64,000 bases of DNA, taken from Acidobacteria bacterium 28-1 (lineage in GTDB: Bacteria; Acidobacteriota; Blastocatellia; Pyrinomonadales; Pyrinomonadaceae). The translations under genes were made by a program, and so were the position numbers. Shown piece by piece: positions 57,835 through 64,000 of the stretch; position 1 is the stretch's first letter, and each line of letters opens with the position of its first letter. Where the stretch lies: assembly GCA_002050365.1 (NCBI GenBank), contig MWYZ01000038.1, positions 23,523-87,522 on the forward strand, given 5' to 3'. The notes under the pieces were generated by a model. That model saw only the letters and a list, made by a program, of their open reading frames with translations, was not told where the DNA came from and ran no database searches.

Positions 57835-59667
57835 TTATCTCTGGGAAGTGCCGTCCAAATACGGAGTTTCAACTTTATGATCTTCCGTTTGCTGCGGCAG
57901 TTCGGCTTGCATCGGTCGTTCGGCTTTGGCTTTCTTTGTTTTAGCCGCAGTCGGAGCGTCAATACATCCGCCTTCTTTTGCAGGCTGTTTTATTTCCGGC
58001 GACGGCACCGGCTTAGTGCCTGTTATTTCACTTGTCATCATCGGTGCTTTTTCTCCTCCGGTCTTGAAAATATCTTCCGCTATTTTTAATCCGAGCGGAA
58101 CTCCGCCGATTTCCAGACTGCCGTTTGTGCTGAAATCGGGATCAATTTCTTTACTTAAATCGGAATTGGACTGCGCCAGAAACGCATCGAAAATCCAATG
58201 AACGCCGAGGTAAATACGGCTTCGGGCATTTTCGATAATCATTTTACCCAAGCCGCCGCTCGACGGTTTATCGCTGTTCTTGAAATTGAAATTGTGAACG
58301 TGATGCGGACGCACCGTACCTAAATTGTCCTGATTCATCCCGTTGAATTCGTCGGAAACAAAGCTCAAGCCGTTGAATAAATCATCATCTACGAGATTGC
58401 CGCTTTTGATTATTTTCTTTCCGCCGGTAATGACGGTCGTGCCGCTCGCATCCTGTCCTTTACCGTAAAACAGGCGCGTGATGTGAAACGCCGCCGCGCC
58501 GAAAGTCGCGTGTCCCGACGGATAAGCCGGAAAATTCGGCGTGAAATTTTTCATCGTCGGGTTATTCGTATTCGGCGCGCCGAGCGGCAGCCAGAAAGGA
58601 TCGGCATCGTCATTCAGATCGTTTTTTCCGTTCATCGTTTTCGGTCCGAAAGACGTATCGTGTTCGCGGATGCCGAGAACGGGTCGCCAGAAATCGTGAC
58701 AATATTTTTGTTCCCAAGCCAGGATTCCGGCATCGCCCATCGCCGCGTTGACAAAGGCGAAAAGTCGGGCGTTGTCGCCTTCATTATTGACTCGCGGCGT
58801 AGCCTCTACGGGTCTCGGAATTTTCACGTTCAACGCCACCTGTCGAATGATTTGATTGTATAAACGCGGCGGTGTTCCCAAACGATTCGCACCGTCGTAA
58901 GCCCAAAAAACGCCAATGACGGATTCGTCGGCATCGCGCCGCTTATTAAAAAGAGCGGTCGGCAATGTCGCCATTAATTCGGGTTTAATGCCTTTCGCCC
59001 GCACCTGGTTCAAAGCCGATATGTATTTTTGGTCAAAAGTACTCGCGCTGCTGCTGCCGTCACTGCGCGGCGGCGTTTTTAATTTGTAGCGTTTGGATAC
59101 GGCAAAAACCTTTGACTGAAAACCGTAAAAAGGCGCGTGAAAACCTTGTTTCGGATTGTCCGGGTCAGCACGGTGGCGATAACGATCCATCGAAGTCGAA
59201 TAGCCGTCAGCACCGACACCGGGATCATTTTTACGATATTCCCAAAGCGCGTTTGCTACTTCGACCCCGAATTTAAAGCTCGCCGTCCAAGCGGCGGGAT
59301 TTGAAAGATTAGGCTCGAAAAATAAAGCGTTTGTATCGAAAAACGGCTTCTGTGTCACATACAGTTTCATCAGACTTTGATACGCCGCTCCCGCGACTGC
59401 TGCCGATTTGTCGGTTGCCGCCGCCACTGGCAACGGCGCGGCTGGTAATCCGGGCGGCGGCAGAGTTGGAGGCGTGGGCAAATAGCGCGGGAAATCAGCG
59501 GCATTACGGCTGATACCTGCGTATGCGTCATACATCGCCAGGTGGACGATTGCCAATGCTCTCGACGAAAGTGTCGGACCTTGTTGTTCGGCTTTTGCCG
59601 GATCGGTGAAACTAACGCGGTTGGCTTCGAGCGCGACCGCGTTCCAAAATAAAATTGAATCTTCCAT
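57835..59667 (-). CDS. Vanadium-dependent haloperoxidase/PAP2-like protein
   Basis: A 610-residue protein in the vanadium haloperoxidase and acid phosphatase superfamily. Motifs are FPAYPSGHATFGAAAFHITR, with the His used as acid-base catalyst, and SRIYLGVHWIFDAFL, with the His that binds vanadate. The N-terminal helical half (LFWNAVALEANRVSFTDPAK; SRALAIVHLAMYDAYAGISR) is family-typical. No signal peptide is clear. The C-terminal 90 residues are low-complexity and charged. Halide specificity cannot be read from sequence. Confidence 0.88.
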   Translation of the reverse strand: MEDSILFWNAVALEANRVSFTDPAKAEQQGPTLSSRALAIVHLAMYDAYAGISRNAADFPRYLPTPPTLPPPGLPAAPLPVAAATDKSAAVAGAAYQSLMKLYVTQKPFFDTNALFFEPNLSNPAAWTASFKFGVEVANALWEYRKNDPGVGADGYSTSMDRYRHRADPDNPKQGFHAPFYGFQSKVFAVSKRYKLKTPPRSDGSSSASTFDQKYISALNQVRAKGIKPELMATLPTALFNKRRDADESVIGVFWAYDGANRLGTPPRLYNQIIRQVALNVKIPRPVEATPRVNNEGDNARLFAFVNAAMGDAGILAWEQKYCHDFWRPVLGIREHDTSFGPKTMNGKNDLNDDADPFWLPLGAPNTNNPTMKNFTPNFPAYPSGHATFGAAAFHITRLFYGKGQDASGTTVITGGKKIIKSGNLVDDDLFNGLSFVSDEFNGMNQDNLGTVRPHHVHNFNFKNSDKPSSGGLGKMIIENARSRIYLGVHWIFDAFLAQSNSDLSKEIDPDFSTNGSLEIGGVPLGLKIAEDIFKTGGEKAPMMTSEITGTKPVPSPEIKQPAKEGGCIDAPTAAKTKKAKAERPMQAELPQQTEDHKVETPYLDGTSQR

Positions 59668-59835
59668 ATTTTTGTCTCCAAATTAATAAATTCTTAGATC
59701 AAAGACAAAAATATGTACTGAAAATTCAGCAAATTATTTTTGCCTTCAATATATGACTTTTTAGGCGAAACATTTTGCATAAGAATTCAAGGTGATGAAA
59801 AAATATTTCACGCAGACTTATAAATGAAGAAATTT

Positions 59836-60031
59836 CCTTGCGACAACGTGATGCACGTCGAGATGAATTTCAACCAGATGTTTCTGTTCCGACCGCCTCT
59901 GGAAATGTCCGCCTGCAAAACGCCGATGAAATCTTTTTTTAACAGATGCTTCGACTCATCCCGGCGGCGTGTTCGCCGCGTCAGGTCACAACATGGCGCA
60001 GATTGTTTTGAAAGATGTGAAAGGAAAATAG
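59836..60031 (+). pseudogene. Decayed 3' end of a second desaturase copy
   Basis: Matches the 3' end of the gene at 56174 (57540-57747): NVMHVEMNFNQMFLFRPPLE and MSACKTPMK, then a frameshift in a run of T residues, then DASTHPGGVFAASGHNMAQI-like sequence and VLKDVKGK before a stop. It has no 5' part. The neighbouring zinc-ribbon gene overlaps none of it. Confidence 0.8.
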
Positions 60032-60039
60032 TTCTAAAA

Positions 60040-60648
60040 TTAACCGCGTGGCGCGGGTTGTTTTTCCTTCAAATGTTGCGTTGTTTGTTCAGTGACGGAA
60101 GAAAAGATGTCGTTCGGTTCGGGCAGAACCAGTTCATTCGTTGCGCTTTTGGCAGCGTCGAGTTCACGCTGGCTGCGGGCATCGGGCGATTTATCGGAGA
60201 GAACTTTTTTCGGAACGGTGAAAAGCAGTCCGTTGATGACAAGACTCAAACCGATAAATAAAGTGACCACGCCCAGCCCGGCGAGGATTAAAAAATCTTC
60301 ATCAACAATTGAGGCAACGACCGCGAAGGCGATTGTCGCGCTCAGTCCTATCGAAGCTGCTACCGTCCCTTTACGCACGCGGCGCAGGCGTTTTTCTTCG
60401 GGCGATTCGAGAAATTTTTCGATTTCCGGCAGCACGTCTTCGGCGACCGTTGCCAACTCGCCCGACGATTTAGCTTCCCGAATCTTAAAGGCAATCGCGC
60501 GTCCGATTTCGTCGCGCGCCGCCGCCGCCGATTGAGTAATGCTGTCCGGTCTTGCCACCGCGAGGCGCACCACGTTTAAGTTCGAGCCGCACGCGCGGCA
60601 AAATTGATTGGACTGTTTCTCTTCCAAACCGCAACTCGGACAATACAT
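60040..60648 (-). CDS. Zinc-ribbon membrane protein, unknown
   Basis: A 202-residue protein started at the ATG at 60648, preceded by AGGAGA. The zinc ribbon MYCPSCGLEEKQSNQFCRAC opens it. A helical acidic middle (FKIREAKSSGELATVAEDVL; EIEKFLESPEEKRLRRVRKG) precedes two membrane helices (VAASIGLSATIAFAVVASIV; FLILAGLGVVTLFIGLSLVI) and a polar tail. The layout is that of small membrane-associated zinc proteins of unknown role. It is divergent from the CvpA gene. Confidence 0.75.
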   Translation of the reverse strand: MYCPSCGLEEKQSNQFCRACGSNLNVVRLAVARPDSITQSAAAARDEIGRAIAFKIREAKSSGELATVAEDVLPEIEKFLESPEEKRLRRVRKGTVAASIGLSATIAFAVVASIVDEDFLILAGLGVVTLFIGLSLVINGLLFTVPKKVLSDKSPDARSQRELDAAKSATNELVLPEPNDIFSSVTEQTTQHLKEKQPAPRG

Positions 60649-60797
60649 AATTTTAGCGAATCTCCTGTGGCTCAATTTTGATTAGAAAATTATACGCCGA
60701 ATATTTAATTTTAGTTCAATAGCGGCTAACCGGAAATTTACCTGAAAACAAAATGCCAGTGGCGAGCATCAAAACACCCAAATTGAAAAGGGAAGTT

Positions 60798-61763
60798 ATG
60801 AATTTTAATCTGATTGATGCACTGCTTGTTTTTATCGTTTTATTGAGTGTGATTCTCGGCTGGCAACGCGGTTTTATTTTGGGCTTGCTTGATTTGCTGC
60901 GTTGGATTGGCAGTCTTTTGGCGGCTTTATATTTTTATCAGCCAGTGTCGCGCCTGTTTGACCAAATTACCGATTGGTCTGAAGTCTGGACGCAGCCGCT
61001 GGCGTTTATTTTCATCGTGGTCACGGTGAGTTTGCTGATTCAATTGCTCGGCAATTTCTTGCTCAAACGTCTGCCGCCGGACATTCACCGGAGTCGAACG
61101 AATCGGATTTTGGGAACATTGCCCGGTCTCGCCAGCGGTTTGGTAACTGCGGCGATATTATCGGCGTTACTCTTTGCCCTACCGCTTCCGGATAATTTCC
61201 AAGAGAATTTGCGCGAAAGCCGCGTGGCGAACGAATTGGCGGTTTTGACCGACGAATTGGAAACGTCGCTCGCGCCCGTTTTCGAGCCGGCAATCAAGCA
61301 GACGCTCAACCGGCGAATCACGACCAGCCCGGAGTCAGCCGAGCGCGTAGCGTTACCGTTTCAAATCGAAAATGCTCCGGCGCGTCCCGAGCTCGAAGCC
61401 GCGATGCTTGAACTCGTCAACCGCGAACGCCTCGCGGCGGGACTCGCGCCGCTCGCTGCCGACCCGGAAATGACGGAAGTCGCCCGTCTGCATTCGGCAG
61501 ATATGTTCGCCCGCGGCTATTTTTCGCACAACACGCCCGAAGGCAAAACGCCGTTCGAGCGGATGCGGATGCGCGACGTTCGCTATCGCACCGCCGGCGA
61601 AAATCTCGCGCTCGCGCCGACCTTGCAAATCGCGCACACCGGCTTGATGAATTCGCCCGGACACCGCGCCAACATCTTGCAGCCGCGTTTCGGGCGCGTC
61701 GGCATCGGAATCCTGGACGGCGGCCGGCACGGGCTGATGGTCACGCAAAATTTTCGCAATTGA
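60798..61763 (+). CDS. CvpA-like membrane domain fused to a CAP/SCP domain
   Basis: A 321-residue protein started at the ATG at 60798, with GGGAAG 8 bp upstream. The first 170 residues hold four membrane helices of the CvpA type (IDALLVFIVLLSVILGWQRG; LLRWIGSLLAALYFYQPVSR). The C-terminal part from about 205 is a CAP/SCP domain: MLELVNRERLAAGLAPLAAD, VARLHSADMFARGYFSHNTP and AGENLALAPTLQIAHTGLMN, ending with FGRVGIGILDGG. The fusion puts a putative extracellular effector domain on a membrane anchor. Similar fusions occur in related bacteria. Confidence 0.85.
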   Translation: MNFNLIDALLVFIVLLSVILGWQRGFILGLLDLLRWIGSLLAALYFYQPVSRLFDQITDWSEVWTQPLAFIFIVVTVSLLIQLLGNFLLKRLPPDIHRSRTNRILGTLPGLASGLVTAAILSALLFALPLPDNFQENLRESRVANELAVLTDELETSLAPVFEPAIKQTLNRRITTSPESAERVALPFQIENAPARPELEAAMLELVNRERLAAGLAPLAADPEMTEVARLHSADMFARGYFSHNTPEGKTPFERMRMRDVRYRTAGENLALAPTLQIAHTGLMNSPGHRANILQPRFGRVGIGILDGGRHGLMVTQNFRN

Positions 61764-61816
61764 TAAAGAATCTAATCTACTGCCCTATAGCTCGGCTTCT
61801 ACCTGTTTATTTTGTC

Positions 61817-61897
61817 AGCGTGTTTGCCGCTTCGGGGCAAAACACGGCGCAGGTTGTTTCGAAAAATGTGAAAGAAAATTGGTTGTGGCGAAAATAA
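61817..61897 (+). pseudogene. Second decayed 3' end of the desaturase gene
   Basis: Reads SVFAASGQNTAQVVSKNVKE then NWLWRK and stop, matching the last 26 residues of the desaturase at 56174 (GVFGASGHNTAQVVLKDVKG, SWFW). No upstream part is left. With 59836-60031 this shows repeated loss of larger copies. Confidence 0.75.
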
Positions 61898-62000
61898 ACG
61901 TATTTTTTTCTTACAGGAACATCGCTTTTGGAACGTCGCATCCACAAATCTTTATCCGAAGAGCATTGTAATAAACGATAAACCTGATCGCCCGTAGATG

Positions 62001-62030
62001 AAAGAGCAACTGCTTTTACAGTTGCTCTTT
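62001..62030. terminator. Hairpin near the golvesin gene 3' end
   Basis: AAAGAGCAACT (62001-62011) pairs with AGTTGCTCTTT (62020-62030) around an 8-nt loop. The stem is perfect at 11 bp. There is no strong T-run, but its place 22 bp from the stop of the leftward gene suits a terminator. Confidence 0.6.
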
Positions 62031-62052
62031 ATAGTCTTCTGAGCAAATAAAG

Positions 62053-63462
62053 CTACCTTCTCACAATCCTCACCGCATCGGCAATGACGTAGCCTGCAGT
62101 AGAAGTCCAACGACTCACCCCAACCGCGTTGTAATCGCCCGCGTTTAGATTGAAAATTCCGAGACTGACCCACGTGCCGCCGTTGATTTGCTGGTTGACG
62201 CGCACCGTTTGATTGCCGCTTGAAGTCGCAACGATAAAGGGCGTCGAAGAATTGTAGCCGGTGCTTGCCGGATACCAAACATAAACTTCGTAATTGGCAA
62301 CGGCGGGAATGCTGACTTTAAACCAAGCGGCATCGCTGACCGCTTGCGGCGTTGCGTAACGATAATTTGTGCCGTAACGCTGGCTGCTGTAGCTCGACGT
62401 ACTCCAGTTTGCGCTTGCTGCAAAACGCCCGGTGGTTTCGTTATCGACAATCGTTTCCCAAGTTGTACCGCCTGTTGTCCAGAGGTAAGTTACTTCGACA
62501 TAATCGTTGTCGGTCATTCCCAAGTCATACCAGAAAGTGCCGTCGGCGATGTCTATGCCGTTCGGTGAAATGACCGTGCGTCCGAATTCGTCTTTGCCGC
62601 CGTTGTAACCTTCGAGTTTTGCCGCGAACGCTTCGGGCTTGCCCTGCGGCAAATCGCGCCACATCTCGCGCACGCTCGGAGTGTTCCAGTAATCGTCGTG
62701 CGTGTTCCACGGTCCGACATCCCAGACGGGAACGGTCGCGGTTTTGCCGGTTTTCGGGTAATACAAGCGCACCGAATACTCGGTTCCGCCGTTCGACGAC
62801 AACCCGCGGCGCGAGGGCAGAGCGACGAAGCGGTCATTTGTTTGAATAACGTGACCGTTGGCGGTCGTGCCGCCGACCAGCCCTTCACGAGTCGCAAATA
62901 TTTTGTAGGTGAGCGGCGCTGCAACAGCAGCCTGAGTTTGGGGCGTTTTCTCTTCGGCGGGTTGGTCAACGGCGTCGGCGTCGAATCTAAGCCCGCGCAG
63001 AACAGGTTTATTTCCCGCGCCGTCGTCAATAAAAGTCAGACGCGCCTGAACTTCCTCGCCGAGCTGCGGAAGAAGCGCGGGCGATTTGGCGGTTGTCGCT
63101 ATCCATTCAGACCAAGCTCCGCCGATTGCGCGCACGCGCACTTCAATCAGCAATTCGGCTCCCGCCGGAACTTTTGCTTTACGCACGGCGCGGATTCGAT
63201 TCACCGCTTGAGAGAGTGTTTCAACCGGCAGCGTGTAAATTCCATAACCGCGCTGCTCGCCGTAAACGCTTTGACGAACATTTTCGTCGCCGAGCGTCAA
63301 CCCGTAGCCGTTATTGACGACGTTGGAAACATCGCCGCCGACGGCTGACAAATTTGCCTGCCATAACAGAGGCTTGGTTTGCGCGAATGTTCCCGCCGCA
63401 AACAAAACAATCAAGGCAATTAAATTAACAATGAACTTGAAATTATGAACAATTCCGCGCAT
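62053..63462 (-). CDS. Secreted protein with golvesin C-terminal-like domain
   Basis: A 469-residue protein started at the ATG at 63462, which has AAGGAGA upstream and gives the signal peptide MRGIVHNFKFIVNLIALIVL (cut near FAQT). A central region of about 300 residues (beta-rich; SVYGEQRGYGIYTLPVETLS; VYYPKTGKTATVPVWDVGPW-like) is followed by the golvesin/xanthan-lyase CBM-like domain (SSYSSQRYGTNYRYATPQAV; GYVIADAVRIVRR). Such proteins are probably cell-surface or secreted carbohydrate-binding. It is a paralogue of the next gene. Confidence 0.8.
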   Translation of the reverse strand: MRGIVHNFKFIVNLIALIVLFAAGTFAQTKPLLWQANLSAVGGDVSNVVNNGYGLTLGDENVRQSVYGEQRGYGIYTLPVETLSQAVNRIRAVRKAKVPAGAELLIEVRVRAIGGAWSEWIATTAKSPALLPQLGEEVQARLTFIDDGAGNKPVLRGLRFDADAVDQPAEEKTPQTQAAVAAPLTYKIFATREGLVGGTTANGHVIQTNDRFVALPSRRGLSSNGGTEYSVRLYYPKTGKTATVPVWDVGPWNTHDDYWNTPSVREMWRDLPQGKPEAFAAKLEGYNGGKDEFGRTVISPNGIDIADGTFWYDLGMTDNDYVEVTYLWTTGGTTWETIVDNETTGRFAASANWSTSSYSSQRYGTNYRYATPQAVSDAAWFKVSIPAVANYEVYVWYPASTGYNSSTPFIVATSSGNQTVRVNQQINGGTWVSLGIFNLNAGDYNAVGVSRWTSTAGYVIADAVRIVRR

Positions 63463-63481
63463 AAATGATTCTCCTTTTTGC

Positions 63482-63541
63482 AATGTTTGAAAATTGAAAA
63501 TTAAGAAAAGAGGGAACAGCCGAAAATGCGCCGTTCCCTCT
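63482..63541 (-). terminator. Terminator and short heptads between the golvesin genes
   Basis: AGAGGGAAC (63509-63517) pairs with GTTCCCTCT (63533-63541); on the minus strand CTTTTCTTAATTTTC follows. Two 7-bp TTGAAAA units lie at 63486-63499. It ends transcription from the upstream (higher-coordinate) gene. Confidence 0.7.
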
Positions 63542-63567
63542 CGTTTCAAGGGTGCGTCAAGGATTGG

Positions 63568-63999
63568 CTAACGCCTGACGATTTTCACCGCGTCGGCGAT
63601 AACGTAGCCGGTCGTGTTCGTCCAGCGGCTGACGCCGACGACGTTCTGGTCGCCCGCGTTTAGGGCGAACGTGCCGATGCTGACCCAGCTTCCGCCGTTG
63701 ATTTGCTGGTTGACGCTGACGGTCTGGCTTCCGGTCGAAGTCGAAACGACGAACGGAGTCGCCGAGTTGTAGCCGGAATTTGCCGGATACCAGACGTAAA
63801 TCTGGTAATTTCCCGCCGACGGAATATTTGCCGAAAACCACGCCGCGTCGCTGACTGCCTGCGGGTTGGCGTAACGATAATCCGCTCCGTATCTTTGGCT
63901 GCTGTAACTTGAAGTTGCCCAATTTGAACTGGCGGAGAATCCGCCGCTGGTTGCATTGTCAACAATCGTTTCCCAAGCCGTGCTCGGCGGATTCACCAG
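63568..63999 (-). CDS. Golvesin-domain protein, cut by the window edge
   Basis: The C-terminal part of a paralogue of the previous gene. Its 142 visible residues match the golvesin domain (SSYSSQRYGADYRYANPQAV; YNSATPFVVSTSTGSQTVSV; GYVIADAVKIVRR). The frame is open to the right edge, so the N-terminus lies outside. Domain identity to the neighbour is high by eye. The two probably arose by tandem duplication and may differ in the missing N-terminal part. Confidence 0.8.
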   Translation of the reverse strand: MVNPPSTAWETIVDNATSGGFSASSNWATSSYSSQRYGADYRYANPQAVSDAAWFSANIPSAGNYQIYVWYPANSGYNSATPFVVSTSTGSQTVSVNQQINGGSWVSIGTFALNAGDQNVVGVSRWTNTTGYVIADAVKIVRR

Positions 64000-64000
64000 G

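Noticed and set aside
59824..60261. A 145-aa gene downstream of the haloperoxidase
   Set aside because: The first third is the decayed desaturase 3' end and the rest is the shadow of the zinc-ribbon gene on the other strand.

Overview
The window looks like a chromosomal segment from a member of the Acidobacteriota, most likely class Blastocatellia. This is inferred from gene content: FG-GAP/VCBS proteins with the recurring phrase NGTWYIL, a DUF1800/DUF1501 pair, a YpdA-type oxidoreductase, a vanadium haloperoxidase, a 7TM-HD (PgpH-like) phosphodiesterase and many small secreted proteins. Genes are short-spaced and lie on both strands. No rRNA, tRNA or CRISPR array was seen.

Layout. 1-7.3 kb: S41 C-terminal protease (cut by the window edge), chromate transporter, YVTN-type propeller, Tat-type superoxide dismutase, phosphofructokinase, GreA and two small membrane proteins. 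8.1-20.7 kb: an integrated mobile element bounded by a perfect 24-bp direct repeat (8101-8124 and 20696-20719) lying over the start codon of a CDP-alcohol phosphatidyltransferase gene. It carries a tyrosine integrase, a zinc-finger protein, an excisionase-like HTH, a PrimPol-DUF3987 replication protein, a terminase-small-subunit-like HTH protein, several unknown small genes and membrane or secreted cargo. I see no capsid, portal, tail or conjugation gene, so it resembles a phage satellite or small integrative plasmid. 20.7-25 kb: lipid synthesis, biotin carboxylase and an NlpC/P60 peptidase. 25-37 kb: secreted and surface proteins (subtilase with an in-frame stop before its tail, DUF1501, FG-GAP, DUF1800, and a 1020-aa multidomain protein). 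37-46 kb: housekeeping genes (Mrp, pyrophosphatase, YgfZ, YpdA, RecQ). 46.7-49.3 kb: a two-component system. 49.4-55.8 kb: NTF2-like protein, YecE, a LexA-like protein with no catalytic serine, HflX with no standard start codon, and PgpH. 55.8-64 kb: an integron-integrase pseudogene, a phytoene-desaturase-type oxidoreductase with two decayed 3'-end copies downstream, a vanadium haloperoxidase, a CvpA-CAP fusion and two tandem golvesin-domain proteins.

The most striking whole-window pattern is a set of tandem arrays, mostly of 7-bp units, often paired with an inverted array to form a hairpin. The arrays sit in gene gaps, overlap stop codons, touch start codons and in two cases lie inside reading frames. 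Unit sequences differ from site to site, but the 7-bp period recurs.

Limits: all family names come from reading motifs by eye. No database search was run and no expression data are available.
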